Source: Limivivens faecihominis (GTDB lineage: Bacteria > Bacillota > Clostridia > Lachnospirales > Lachnospiraceae). Taken from it: 64,000 bases of DNA. Location of the stretch: assembly GCF_020686945.1 (NCBI RefSeq), contig NZ_JAJEPR010000016.1:1-64000 (forward strand), written 5' to 3'. Below are positions 7,573 to 16,340 of this stretch, piece by piece. Every line of letters begins with the position of its first letter. Position 1 is the first letter of the stretch. The notes beneath the pieces are model-generated. The model was not told the origin of the DNA. It made no database searches and worked only from the letters and a program-made list of their open reading frames with translations. The position numbers and the translations under genes are program-made.

Positions 7573-8399
7573 TGAAAACAAAGAAAACCGCAGGGCGTAT
7601 TGCTCTTGATATTCTTTCCATCTTTTTTGTTGTGGTCTTTCTTGCCCCTGTGATCTGGGCACTGTTTGTATCACTGCAGCACGAAGGAAAACAGATCTCC
7701 AGTATCGTAAGCTGGTTTACGCCTCCTTACACCATCAGCAACTACTCTGACATTATCAAAAACTCATCCGTTCCGCTCTGGTTCATGAACAGCCTTTTTA
7801 TCGCTGTGATCGTGACGGTTGCAACAGTTCTTGTGACCGGAATGGCAGCTTATGCGCTGGCACTGATCCCCTTTAAGGGAAGTCAGCTGTTTATGATCTA
7901 TGTACTGATCGGTATGATGGTTCCCGGCGAGGCAACGATCGTTCCGCTGTTCATCACCGTAAAGGATCTGAAGCTCATCGACAGCTATGCCGGTATGATC
8001 CTGCCAAGCATTGCGGGCTCTATGAATCTGATCATCATGACAACGTTCTTTAAAGGACTTCCGAGAGAACTGATCGAAGCAACCGAGATCGATGGCGGTG
8101 GAAAACTGACGGTATTCTTCAAGATCGTTATGCCGTTGTCAAAATCCATCATTGCAACGATCTGTATCTTCTCCTTTGTTGGAAGCTGGAACAACTACCT
8201 GTGGCCTCTGCTTTGTGCCATGAGCAATGAGATGTTTACGCTTCCGGTAGGTATTCCGACGTTTACCAGTACATATACGGTGGACTATGTAAAGCCCATG
8301 ACGGCAAGTATGGTGGCTTCTCTGCCCATGATCATTCTCTACATTATCTTTGAGCGCCAGATCGTGGCAGGTATCACCCAGGGTGCTGTGAAAGGCTGA
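7572..8399 (+). CDS. sugar ABC transporter permease, MalG/UgpE type
   Basis: The 275-residue protein has six hydrophobic segments and an EAA loop (EATEIDGGGKLTVFFKIVMP) that marks the MalG-type partner permease. The ATG at 7572 overlaps the stop of the upstream permease by one base and is preceded by GGAGGTG. A GTG at 7569 would add one residue. With the gene before it, it forms the channel of the importer; the binding protein at 5255 should deliver the substrate. The next gene starts only 7 bases downstream, so the operon continues. Confidence 0.92.
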   Translation: MKTKKTAGRIALDILSIFFVVVFLAPVIWALFVSLQHEGKQISSIVSWFTPPYTISNYSDIIKNSSVPLWFMNSLFIAVIVTVATVLVTGMAAYALALIPFKGSQLFMIYVLIGMMVPGEATIVPLFITVKDLKLIDSYAGMILPSIAGSMNLIIMTTFFKGLPRELIEATEIDGGGKLTVFFKIVMPLSKSIIATICIFSFVGSWNNYLWPLLCAMSNEMFTLPVGIPTFTSTYTVDYVKPMTASMVASLPMIILYIIFERQIVAGITQGAVKG

Positions 8400-8406
8400 G
8401 TTTCCT

Positions 8407-9399
8407 ATGGTAAAAAAGGAAAGAAATCAGGAAATCGATATTATGAAGGGGCTTCTGACCCTGGCTATGATCCTCTGCCATTGTCTTCAGTTCTTCGGAA
8501 AAGAGGATGCCGGGATCGAGAAGATCCTGGTAAATGTGATCAACCTCACGACCTTTTCCGGTTTTCTGTTTTGCTTTGGCTTTGTGTGCTGTCTGGCTTA
8601 TTTTCAGGGGGACACAAGGCGTGGAATCGTCCATATGCTTCGGAATATGATCAGGCTTCTGCTGGCGTTCTATATTTCCGGTCTCGCTTATATGGCATTT
8701 AAGGAGCAGAAGATCTTCAGGAAGGATTTTATCCGGGAGGTCCTGACTCTCCGCCGTTATCCTGGCTGGTCGGAATTTCTGGCTTCCTTTGCGGCGGTGC
8801 TCCTGGTGGGAGCGCTCCTGCTCCCGGCTCTCCGGAAAACGAACGGCTGGGTGGTGATAGGGGCAGCAGTGGTCAGCCTTGCGAGCTGCTTTATCCCTTA
8901 TGAAAAAATCACCAACCCCTGGCTGGCTCTTTTCATCGGTTCCGGAAGCTATACGACTTTTCCGGTATTGCAGTACGGTGTCTACTTTGTGGCGGGCGTC
9001 TGGGCGGCCAAACGAAAAAAATGGCCGGACTGGAAGCTGTTTTTCGGAGCAGCGATCTTAAGCACCCCTTGTATCTGGTATTGCTGGAAATATAACGGTC
9101 TTCCTGGCCGTTTTCCTCCGACGGCTCTTTTCATCGGAGGTGGAGCCCTTGGAGTGTGGATCTATCACCTGCTGGCCGGGGCGCTTGGAAAAATCAAAAG
9201 CGTCACGATCATCGGAAAGCCGGTGGAGGTCCTCTCTTTTATAGGAAGAAACTCGTTATACTATCTTCTCATGAGCAACATTCTGATCTTCGCTGTGGCA
9301 GGAAGCAAATTCAGCTACCGGGCAAACGGATATGCCTATGGTTTCTACATCGTGCTTCTGGTAATCCTTACCTATCTGGAGCGGCAGATTAGAAAATAA
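8407..9399 (+). CDS. membrane acyltransferase, acyltransferase-3 type
   Basis: The 330-residue protein is almost wholly hydrophobic, with about ten membrane segments. The N-terminus RNQEIDIMKGLLTLAMILCH resembles the opening of acyltransferase-3 family proteins (R-x-x-x-ID-x-x-KG, then a histidine in the first membrane segment). Members move acetyl or other acyl groups onto sugars or cell-envelope glycans. It lies 7 bases after the permease gene and 38 bases before the GH2 gene, so it belongs to the sugar operon; acylation of an imported or surface glycan is a possible role. No strong ribosome binding site is seen and translation may be coupled. Family assignment rests on the N-terminal motif and topology, so other membrane-protein families are not excluded. 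Confidence 0.65.
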   Translation: MVKKERNQEIDIMKGLLTLAMILCHCLQFFGKEDAGIEKILVNVINLTTFSGFLFCFGFVCCLAYFQGDTRRGIVHMLRNMIRLLLAFYISGLAYMAFKEQKIFRKDFIREVLTLRRYPGWSEFLASFAAVLLVGALLLPALRKTNGWVVIGAAVVSLASCFIPYEKITNPWLALFIGSGSYTTFPVLQYGVYFVAGVWAAKRKKWPDWKLFFGAAILSTPCIWYCWKYNGLPGRFPPTALFIGGGALGVWIYHLLAGALGKIKSVTIIGKPVEVLSFIGRNSLYYLLMSNILIFAVAGSKFSYRANGYAYGFYIVLLVILTYLERQIRK

Positions 9400-9437
9400 A
9401 TAAAAAAAACACACTACATAACATGGAGGACAGAGAT

Positions 9438-11252
9438 ATGAAATGTTATAAGAAAGATTATCCGAGACCGCAGTTTGTCCGCGACAACTGGGTAAACCTC
9501 AATGGAACCTGGGATTTTGGCTTTGACGATGCAAACCAGGGCGAGAAAGAAAAATGGTATGAGAAATTCCCGGGCGAGCTGAAAATTGAGGTGCCCTTCA
9601 CCTATGAGACGAAACTCAGCGGAATCCAGGATGAGAGACGTCACGACAATATCTGGTATCACAAGACCATCACCGTAGACGCTTCCAAACTGACCGACAA
9701 CCGTCTGCTGATCCATTTCGAGGGCAGCGATTTCCACACCAAACTATGGGTGAACGGCGCTTATGCCGGAGACCACAAGGGTGGCTATGCACGTTTTTCC
9801 TTTGATATCACAGAGCTTGTGAAGGATGGCGAAAATGAGCTGACCGTCAAGGTCGAGGACTCCTTCAACACTCAGCAGCCCCGTGGAAAACAGCGCTGGA
9901 TTGACGAGAACTTCGGCTGTTGGTACGTTCAGACCACCGGTATCTGGAAGACCGTATGGACCGAGTATGTGCCCGACATCCGTCTGGATTATGTGAAAAT
10001 GACCCCGAACCTTCATGATATGGCACTGGAGATCGAGTATCAGATCGACGCTCCGGAAAGTGCAATGGCTGGAGGAAATCTCATGGTAGTTGCCACTGTT
10101 ACCTTCGGTGATATGCTCATCAGCAAGACCATGACGGTTATGACTTCTGACCATACAAAGACGAAAATCGACGTTTTCCACAAGACCAATGGCCAGGCCA
10201 ACTGCGGCATGGAGTGGGGCGTTCGTACCTGGAGCCCGGAGAGCCCGGATCTGTACGATATCACTTTTGAGGTTGTATCTGACGGCAAGATTCTCGATAC
10301 CGTTGGTTCCTATTTTGCAATGAGAGAGATCCGCATTGACGGCTCCAATATCCTCTTGAACGGCCATCCGCTGTATCAGAGACTGATCCTGGATCAGGGC
10401 TACTGGAAAGATTCTCATCTGACACCGCCCAGCGAGGAGGCTTTGATCGAGGATATCGACAAGATCCATGCCCTGGGTTACAACGGCCTCCGGAAACATC
10501 AGAAGATTGAGGACGAGCGTTTCCTGTACTGGTGCGATGTGAAGGGCATGCTGGTATGGAGCGAGATGGCTGCCGCCTATGAGTATTCCGATTATGCAGT
10601 AGAAGAGTTTACCAGAGAATGGCTCGAGATCGTTCATCAGAACTACAATCATCCCTGCATCATCACCTGGACCCCGTTCAACGAGTCCTGGGGCATAAGC
10701 CAGGTTGAGACCGAGCCCATGCAGCAGCATTTCACCGAGATGATTTATCATCTGACCAAGAGTATAGACCGCTATCGTCCGGTTATCGTCAACGACGGCT
10801 GGGAGCATACTGTTTCCGATATCATTACTCTTCATGATTATGAAGAGGTTGGCGAGACCTTCTATAAACGTTACATGGAGTTCAAGGAGCAGATCCTGAC
10901 CACTGAGGTTTACCACAGCAGCAGTAAATCTGCTTTAGCAAACGGCTTTGCCTACAAAGGACAGCCGATTATCATCAGTGAGTACGGCGGAATCGCCTTC
11001 AACAACGATGATTCCGGCTGGGGCTACGGAAATAAAGTAAACACCAAGGAAGATTTCATCCGTCGTTTCGATGAGATCACGACCGCTGTCAAAGAAGTTC
11101 CCTATTGCTGCGGATTCTGCTACACCCAGGTATCCGATGTTCAGCAGGAGATCAACGGCCTTATGGACATGGACCGCAACTTCAAAGTTGACCCGAAAGT
11201 GATCAAAGAGATCAATGAGCGGAAAGTAGGCTATTGGAGATCATACATGTGA
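9438..11252 (+). CDS. glycoside hydrolase family 2 enzyme (beta-galactosidase/glucuronidase type)
   Basis: The 604-residue protein has the GH2 order: N-terminal sugar-binding jelly roll (about 1-190, with FEGSDFHTKLWVNG), an Ig-like middle domain (about 190-300), and a TIM barrel. The likely acid/base is E416 in PFNESWG and the likely nucleophile E515 in ISEYGG. There is no signal peptide, so it should act in the cytoplasm on the sugar imported by the ABC system. The linkage it cuts cannot be read from sequence; short GH2 enzymes of this kind include beta-galactosidases and beta-glucuronidases. The ATG at 9438 follows GGAGGA at 7 bases, so the upstream in-frame ATG at 9423 is rejected. Its stop codon lies within the left end of a structured repeat element. 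Confidence 0.9.
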   Translation: MKCYKKDYPRPQFVRDNWVNLNGTWDFGFDDANQGEKEKWYEKFPGELKIEVPFTYETKLSGIQDERRHDNIWYHKTITVDASKLTDNRLLIHFEGSDFHTKLWVNGAYAGDHKGGYARFSFDITELVKDGENELTVKVEDSFNTQQPRGKQRWIDENFGCWYVQTTGIWKTVWTEYVPDIRLDYVKMTPNLHDMALEIEYQIDAPESAMAGGNLMVVATVTFGDMLISKTMTVMTSDHTKTKIDVFHKTNGQANCGMEWGVRTWSPESPDLYDITFEVVSDGKILDTVGSYFAMREIRIDGSNILLNGHPLYQRLILDQGYWKDSHLTPPSEEALIEDIDKIHALGYNGLRKHQKIEDERFLYWCDVKGMLVWSEMAAAYEYSDYAVEEFTREWLEIVHQNYNHPCIITWTPFNESWGISQVETEPMQQHFTEMIYHLTKSIDRYRPVIVNDGWEHTVSDIITLHDYEEVGETFYKRYMEFKEQILTTEVYHSSSKSALANGFAYKGQPIIISEYGGIAFNNDDSGWGYGNKVNTKEDFIRRFDEITTAVKEVPYCCGFCYTQVSDVQQEINGLMDMDRNFKVDPKVIKEINERKVGYWRSYM

Positions 11253-11448
11253 TACCAGGGTCAAAAGCCAGGAATGCCTTATTCTGCAAGCAGATAAGGC
11301 ATTTCGGCTTGGGACCCGCCCGGACATGAGGAAGAAGCGATTTACAAAGTAAATCTGCGGATTCTGAATGGCTGAAGGTTTGTGAGAGCTGCGAGGCAGC
11401 GGAGCAAGCCGGGGGGTTAGCGGCGTGTGCCTGACGTCCGGTACCACA
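11248..11448. repeat. structured intergenic element, copy A (TGTGATACC ends)
   Basis: The element starts with TGTGATACC (11248-11256) and ends with GGTACCACA (11440-11448), an imperfect terminal inverted repeat. Inside are three hairpins. One has a GGGTC/GACCC base topped by AATGCCTTA/TAAGGCATT. The second is GATTTAC-AAA-GTAAATC. The third is GGTTTGT/GCAAGCC enclosing GCTGC-GAG-GCAGC. The same order occurs at 38621-38790 with paired base changes. It fills the gap between the GH2 and DUF4965 genes and contains the GH2 stop codon. Confidence 0.75.
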
Positions 11449-11471
11449 ACATTCGAAAGGAGCATAATGCA

Positions 11472-13490
11472 ATGGCAGCGAAAGATTTTCTTCCCAGAGC
11501 GATCCCTCTGGTAACGGTAGACCCTTATTTTAATATCTGGTCGTTTTCAGACCATCTTTATGATGACACACCGCGCCACTGGACCGGACATCAGAATTCC
11601 ATGACGGGAATCATCCGCGTGGATGGAAAAAATTACCGTTTTATGGGACTTGTGGAAACGGAGCGGGAGATGTATTATCTGGAGCCGGAGCCGCTTAGGC
11701 AGCTTTCCGTAAAGCTTACTCCCACCCGGACGGTCTATACGTTTGGAAATGAAACAGTTGAACTGAGGGTGACCTTCACCGGTTCCCTTCTTCTGGATGA
11801 TCTGGATCTTATGAGCCGCCCGGCTTCCTATGTTTTTTATGAAGTGCGGTCTGTGGATGGACAAGCGCATGAGGTAACGGTTTATCTGGATATTTCTTCC
11901 CAGGCAGCAGTCAACGAAAGCAGTCAGACCGTACTCTTCGGAAAAGACGAAAACGGTATTTACTGCGGCCGCGGCGAGGAGGGCATGCTGACCAGATCCG
12001 GTGATGATCTGCGCATCGACTGGGGCTGGCTCCACCTGGCAGCACCGGATCATCAGTATGTGATCGTAAATACAAAAGATAAAAAGAATGCACTGAGCGG
12101 CAGTCCTTATCTTCACCTGCCGAAATTTACAAAGCTGGACGGGTGTTTATCCGACCGTGTTCATCTGGAGCAGGAAGTCCGTGAGGGCATCCCGTGTCTT
12201 GGCTGTCTGAAAACTTCCGGAGTAGATGGAAAAGAAACGATGACCGGGCTTGTGATCCTCGGATATGACGACATTCATTCCATCGAATATTTTGGAAAAC
12301 AGGCAGATGCTTACTGGAAAAGAGATGGCAGGAGCTTTGATGAAGTATTCAAAAAAGCCATTGATGAGTACGAAGCCGTTTCAGCCAGAACGCAGGCTTT
12401 TGACGAAGAGCTGAAAAAGGAAGCGCTCGTTTACGGAGAAGAGTACTATGACATTCTCTGTGTTGCCTACCGGGAGTCCATTGCCGCCCATAAGCTTATT
12501 GAGGTGGACGGCGAGATCAGATTTTTCTCCAAGGAATGTTACAGCAACGGCTGCATCGGTACGGTGGATGTGACCTATCCGTCCATTCCTCTTTATCTGA
12601 AATATCAGCCGAAGCTGGTGGAGGGGATGATCGATCCCATCTTCCATTATGCAGCAGGAGATGACTGGAAATTCCCCTATGCACCTCATGATGTAGGGCA
12701 GTATCCGCTGGCAAACGGACAGGTTTATGGTTATGACCGGAAGACACGGGTGATGCAGGACTATTATCAGATGCCTGTGGAAGAGTGCGGAAATATGATC
12801 CTCTGTGTGGCAGCCCTGTGCAAGGCAGAAAATTCTCTGAAATATGCGAAAAAGCACAAAGAGGTCCTGAACGGCTGGACCGACTATCTGGTAAGCGTGG
12901 GCTGGGATCCGGAAAATCAGCTTTGTACAGACGACTTTGCCGGTCATCTGGCACATAACTGCAATCTGGCGGTCAAAGGAATTTTAGGAATTGCTGCCTG
13001 GGCAGAGCTCTTAAGAGGACTGGGAGAAACGGAAAAAGCGGATTCTTATCGGAAAACAGCTCTTTCTCTGGCAGAAACCTGGAAAGAAAAAGCTTTTGAC
13101 GGCGACCATTACCGCCTGACCTTTGACGGGGAGGGCAGCTGGAGTCTCAAATACAACCTGATCTGGGACAAACTGCTGGATCTTCGCATTTTTGATCCGA
13201 AGATCGCGAAGACGGAGGTGGCTTATTATCTGACCCGCATGAATCCTTACGGCATCCCCCTGGATTCCCGTTGCGATTACACCAAGAGCGACTGGGAGAT
13301 GTGGACCGTTATGCTGGATGACAATGAGGAATACCGTAATCAGATCATCCACACAATGTGGGAGGCTCTCTGCAGCCTGGACCGCAGAGCTCCGTTCCCG
13401 GACTGGTATCACACGGAAACGCCCGTCGCAGAGTGCTTCCAGAACCGGACCGTTCAGGGCGGTCTCTTCATTCCTCTGTTAAACTGGTAA
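11472..13490 (+). CDS. DUF4965/DUF1793-type protein (annotated elsewhere as glutaminase A family)
   Basis: The 672-residue protein begins with RAIPLVTVDPYFNIWSFSDH and WTGHQNSMTGIIRVDG, hallmarks of the DUF4964/DUF5127/DUF4965/DUF1793 family. The second half (from about residue 330) has the Trp/Tyr-rich helical pattern of an (alpha/alpha)6 toroid, a fold common in glycosidases. Fungal relatives are called glutaminase GtaA, but here the gene closes a sugar import and GH2 operon, so a carbohydrate substrate seems more likely. No signal peptide is present, so it should be cytoplasmic. The ATG at 11472 follows AAAGGAGC; the in-frame ATG at 11427 lies inside the repeat element and is rejected. A strong terminator follows. 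Confidence 0.8.
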   Translation: MAAKDFLPRAIPLVTVDPYFNIWSFSDHLYDDTPRHWTGHQNSMTGIIRVDGKNYRFMGLVETEREMYYLEPEPLRQLSVKLTPTRTVYTFGNETVELRVTFTGSLLLDDLDLMSRPASYVFYEVRSVDGQAHEVTVYLDISSQAAVNESSQTVLFGKDENGIYCGRGEEGMLTRSGDDLRIDWGWLHLAAPDHQYVIVNTKDKKNALSGSPYLHLPKFTKLDGCLSDRVHLEQEVREGIPCLGCLKTSGVDGKETMTGLVILGYDDIHSIEYFGKQADAYWKRDGRSFDEVFKKAIDEYEAVSARTQAFDEELKKEALVYGEEYYDILCVAYRESIAAHKLIEVDGEIRFFSKECYSNGCIGTVDVTYPSIPLYLKYQPKLVEGMIDPIFHYAAGDDWKFPYAPHDVGQYPLANGQVYGYDRKTRVMQDYYQMPVEECGNMILCVAALCKAENSLKYAKKHKEVLNGWTDYLVSVGWDPENQLCTDDFAGHLAHNCNLAVKGILGIAAWAELLRGLGETEKADSYRKTALSLAETWKEKAFDGDHYRLTFDGEGSWSLKYNLIWDKLLDLRIFDPKIAKTEVAYYLTRMNPYGIPLDSRCDYTKSDWEMWTVMLDDNEEYRNQIIHTMWEALCSLDRRAPFPDWYHTETPVAECFQNRTVQGGLFIPLLNW

Positions 13491-13508
13491 AAATCAATGC
13501 TTTTCATG

Positions 13509-13548
13509 ACCTCCCGTATCGGAATTTTCCGGCAGCGGGAGGTTTTTT
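13509..13548 (+). terminator. terminator of the sugar operon
   Basis: ACCTCCCG (13509-13516) pairs with CGGGAGGT (13536-13543), followed by six T's. Confidence 0.9.
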
Positions 13549-13582
13549 ATACAAATTTTATGACCTTTACAGACTCTCTTTA

Positions 13583-13610
13583 TTGTATTTTCCGGCATTG
13601 GGGATATAAT
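13583..13610 (+). promoter_or_regulatory. promoter of ftsH
   Basis: TTGTAT (13583-13588), a 16-bp spacer and a perfect TATAAT (13605-13610) lie 55 bases before the ftsH start. Confidence 0.6.
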
Positions 13611-13664
13611 AGTTGAAAAAGAAACAGTTTCAAATGGAACTTACTTTTACAGGAGGAAAAATCT

Positions 13665-15509
13665 ATGGAAGTGAAAAAACCAAACAAATCATTGCTTTTC
13701 TATGCTTTTGTAGTGATGATCATTCTGATTCTTCTCAATGCCCTAGTCATTCCTAAAATTTCAGAGAGAAGCGTCACAGAAACTACCTACGATGAGTTCC
13801 TGGCTCTTCTGGATGCCAAGTATGTCAAGCAGGTAGAAATTGATAACAGTTCTGAGGTTATCTATTATGAGGCCTCTAAGGACGGCATGACCCGGATCTG
13901 CAAGACCGGTCTTATGAACGACCCGGATCTGGTCAATCGTCTGCAGGCAGCAGGCACAAAATTCGGAAATGTGATTCCCACCACTCAGTCGCCGCTGATT
14001 ACATTCCTGGTAGGCTGGATTCTTCCCATCGCGATCTTCGTTGTCCTGGGTCAGTGGCTCAGCAAACGGATGATGAAGAGCATGGGCGGACCGGGAGCCA
14101 TGTCTTTCGGAAAGAGCAATGCAAAGATCTATGTAAAATCTTCCACAGGTATCAAATATTCAGATGTAGCAGGTGAGGATGAGGCGAAGGAGCTTCTGCA
14201 GGAGATCGTAGATTTCCTTCACAATCCCGAGAAATACCGTGAGATCGGTGCTGAGATGCCTAAAGGAGCCCTTCTTGTAGGCCCTCCGGGAACAGGTAAA
14301 ACCCTTCTTGCAAAAGCTGTAGCCGGTGAGGCGGAGGTTCCCTTCTTCTCCATTTCCGGTTCTGAATTCGTAGAGATGTTCGTTGGTATGGGCGCCGCCA
14401 AGGTTCGTGATCTTTTTAAACAGGCCCAGGAAAAAGCGCCCTGTATCGTATTCATCGATGAGATCGATACCATCGGTAAAAAGCGTGACGGCCAGATCGG
14501 CGGAAACGACGAGCGTGAGCAGACCCTGAACCAGCTGCTGACCGAGATGGATGGTTTCGACGGTTCCAAGGGCGTTGTTATTCTGGCAGCCACCAACCGT
14601 CCGGATTCCCTTGACCCGGCTCTTCTTCGTCCGGGCCGTTTCGACCGCCGGATTCCAGTAGAGCTTCCGGACCTCAAGGGCCGTGAGGAGATTCTGAAGG
14701 TTCATGCGAAAAAGATCAAGATCGCAGATAACGTAAACTTCTATAACATTGCAAAAGCTGCCTCCGGAGCCTCCGGAGCAGAGCTTGCAAACATCGTCAA
14801 CGAGGCAGCGCTTCGTGCAGTCCGTGACGGCAGACGTTTTGCCACTCAGGCAGACCTTGAGGAGAGTATCGAGGTTGTCATCGCCGGCTATCAGAAAAAA
14901 GACCGCGTCCTTTCCGAGAAAGAGAAACTCATCGTTTCCTATCATGAGATCGGACATGCCCTCGTGGCAGCCAAACAGACCGAATCTGCACCGGTTCACA
15001 AGATCACGATTATTCCCCGTACTTCCGGAGCTCTGGGCTACACCATGCAGGTGGAAGACGGTGAGCATTATCTGATGACGAAGGAAGAGCTGGAGAACAA
15101 GATCGCTACTCTTACCGGCGGCCGTGCAGCTGAGGAGCTGATTTTCCACAGCATCACGACAGGAGCCTCCAACGATATCGAGCAGGCCACGAAGCTTGCC
15201 AGAGGCATGATCACCCGCTACGGTATGAGCGATGACTTTGATATGGTAGCCATGGAGCAGATGAGCAACCAGTATCTGGGCGGCGACAGCTCCCTGACCT
15301 GTTCCTTTGAGACCCAGACCCTCATCGACAAGAAGGTTGTGGATCTGGTGCGCCGGGAGCATCAGAAAGCCTACAAGATTCTGGAGGACAACATCGGCAA
15401 GCTTCACGAGCTGGCCAAATATCTGTACGATCATGAGACCATCACCGGAGAAGAGTTTATGAAGATTCTCAACAGCGCTCCGGCAGAACTTCCGGAACAG
15501 GAACAGTAA
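13665..15509 (+). CDS. ftsH: ATP-dependent zinc metalloprotease FtsH
   Basis: The 614-residue membrane protease has an N-terminal transmembrane segment (about 9-29), an extracytoplasmic FtsH domain, and a second transmembrane segment (about 109-130). An AAA+ module follows, with Walker A GPPGTGKT (206-213), Walker B CIVFIDEID (260-268) and an arginine-finger stretch RPGRFDRR. A zinc peptidase domain follows with HEIGH at 427-431. It degrades misfolded or regulatory membrane and cytosolic proteins. Many Lachnospiraceae have more than one FtsH; the short C-terminus and lack of cell-division neighbours leave open that this is a paralogue and not the main copy. The ATG follows AGGAGG, and the next gene, a MarR regulator, starts 12 bases after its stop. 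Confidence 0.93.
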   Translation: MEVKKPNKSLLFYAFVVMIILILLNALVIPKISERSVTETTYDEFLALLDAKYVKQVEIDNSSEVIYYEASKDGMTRICKTGLMNDPDLVNRLQAAGTKFGNVIPTTQSPLITFLVGWILPIAIFVVLGQWLSKRMMKSMGGPGAMSFGKSNAKIYVKSSTGIKYSDVAGEDEAKELLQEIVDFLHNPEKYREIGAEMPKGALLVGPPGTGKTLLAKAVAGEAEVPFFSISGSEFVEMFVGMGAAKVRDLFKQAQEKAPCIVFIDEIDTIGKKRDGQIGGNDEREQTLNQLLTEMDGFDGSKGVVILAATNRPDSLDPALLRPGRFDRRIPVELPDLKGREEILKVHAKKIKIADNVNFYNIAKAASGASGAELANIVNEAALRAVRDGRRFATQADLEESIEVVIAGYQKKDRVLSEKEKLIVSYHEIGHALVAAKQTESAPVHKITIIPRTSGALGYTMQVEDGEHYLMTKEELENKIATLTGGRAAEELIFHSITTGASNDIEQATKLARGMITRYGMSDDFDMVAMEQMSNQYLGGDSSLTCSFETQTLIDKKVVDLVRREHQKAYKILEDNIGKLHELAKYLYDHETITGEEFMKILNSAPAELPEQEQ

Positions 15510-15521
15510 AAAGGAGATAAG

Positions 15522-15983
15522 ATGCTGAAAGCAGCGGAGTTTTTTGTGGGCGGACAGCAGCTTGTCCGACTGAATGAAAAAGTGATCGGCGAGGTGTCGA
15601 GGGATCACGGGATCAACGCCACGGAGATGAGTATCCTTCTTTTCCTCGCCGGAAATCCGGATCTGAATACGGCAAAAGATATCGTGGAGAGCCGGCTTAT
15701 GACAAAATCATCGGTTTCCCGGGCCGTGGATTCCCTGGTGCGCCAGGGCTATATCCACACCCGGGAGGATGATTCTGACCGGCGGATCACCCACCTGGTT
15801 CTGGAGGAAAAGGCTTCCCCGGTCATCGAGCTGGGAGTTCAGGCCCAGCAGGAAATGCTCTGCTTTCTCTGCCAGGGCATTTCCGAAGCCGAGCTGGAAA
15901 ATTTCTGCCGCATCCACACCCGGATCCGGGAAAATGCCCGGGAAGCCATGAAGGTTTATGGAACAAAAAATGAAAAGTTGTGA
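15522..15983 (+). CDS. MarR family transcriptional regulator
   Basis: The 153-residue protein has the MarR plan: helices at both ends for dimerisation and a central winged helix-turn-helix (about residues 45-90, with TKSSVSRAVDSLVRQGYI). The wing carries the family's DDSDRR motif. MarR proteins usually repress efflux, stress or catabolic genes and respond to small aromatic or oxidising compounds; the ligand here is unknown. It begins 12 bases after ftsH with AAGGAG upstream, so the two are co-transcribed, and it may control that operon. A tight hairpin terminator follows. Confidence 0.88.
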   Translation: MLKAAEFFVGGQQLVRLNEKVIGEVSRDHGINATEMSILLFLAGNPDLNTAKDIVESRLMTKSSVSRAVDSLVRQGYIHTREDDSDRRITHLVLEEKASPVIELGVQAQQEMLCFLCQGISEAELENFCRIHTRIRENAREAMKVYGTKNEKL

Positions 15984-15988
15984 AAAAG

Positions 15989-16011
15989 ACGCTGCGAAAG
16001 CAGCGTTTTTT
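15989..16011 (+). terminator. terminator of the ftsH-marR operon
   Basis: ACGCTGC-GAAA-GCAGCGT stem-loop followed by six T's. Confidence 0.92.
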
Positions 16012-16030
16012 CGTGTGATAAAAAGACAAC

Positions 16031-16058
16031 AAAAAAGCCCTGGAACCAATTCCAGGGC
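16031..16058 (-). terminator. terminator of tRNA-Gly
   Basis: GCCCTGGAA-TTGG-TTCCAGGGC (minus-strand reading, 16058-16037) runs into six T's. Confidence 0.9.
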
Positions 16059-16066
16059 ATAAGAAA

Positions 16067-16139
16067 AGCGCGAGACGGGACTCGAACCCGCGGCCTCGAC
16101 CTTGGCAAGGTCGCGCTCCACCAACTGAGCCACTCGCGC
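16067..16139 (-). tRNA. tRNA-Gly (anticodon GCC)
   Basis: On the minus strand: acceptor GCGCGAG/CTCGCGC, anticodon stem CGACC/GGTCG around loop TTGCCAA (anticodon GCC), and T-loop TTCGAGT. The discriminator is U and CCA is not encoded. Confidence 0.95.
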
Positions 16140-16195
16140 ATTTGTTTTTGAGACGTTTTCGCTTTCTTTAAGCCGTTGTCTCAAGCACAGGTCAT

Positions 16196-16224
16196 ATATT
16201 ACAATATAATTTCCGTTTTGTCAA
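16196..16224 (-). promoter_or_regulatory. promoter of tRNA-Gly
   Basis: Minus-strand TTGACA (16224-16219), a 17-bp spacer ending in TG-like sequence, and TAATAT (16201-16196). Confidence 0.7.
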
Positions 16225-16242
16225 CAGGTAAAATGAAAAAAA

Positions 16243-16271
16243 TTGAAAAAATTTTTAAAGTGAGATATAAT
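16243..16271 (+). promoter_or_regulatory. promoter of the radical SAM gene, with leader hairpin
   Basis: TTGAAA (16243-16248), a 17-bp spacer and TATAAT (16266-16271). The leader then holds a GC-rich hairpin (GCCCCGT-GAAA-ACGGGGGC, 16292-16310) before the start at 16341. Confidence 0.72.
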
Positions 16272-16340
16272 GGGCCTCGACGATGTGGAAAGCCCCGTGA
16301 AAACGGGGGCAAAAGCGAGAAAGGATTCATTTAACGATTT

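Noticed and set aside
9744..10916. 390-codon minus-strand frame opposite the GH2 gene
   Set aside because: It lies inside a GH2 gene with both catalytic motifs. The long open reverse frame follows from codon bias.
14160..15608. 482-codon minus-strand frame opposite ftsH
   Set aside because: The plus strand encodes all FtsH motifs. The reverse frame shows no domain and no ribosome binding site.
16292..16310. riboswitch in the radical SAM gene leader
   Set aside because: Only a single GC-rich hairpin is visible, without the conserved core of any riboswitch class that I know, including cobalamin.
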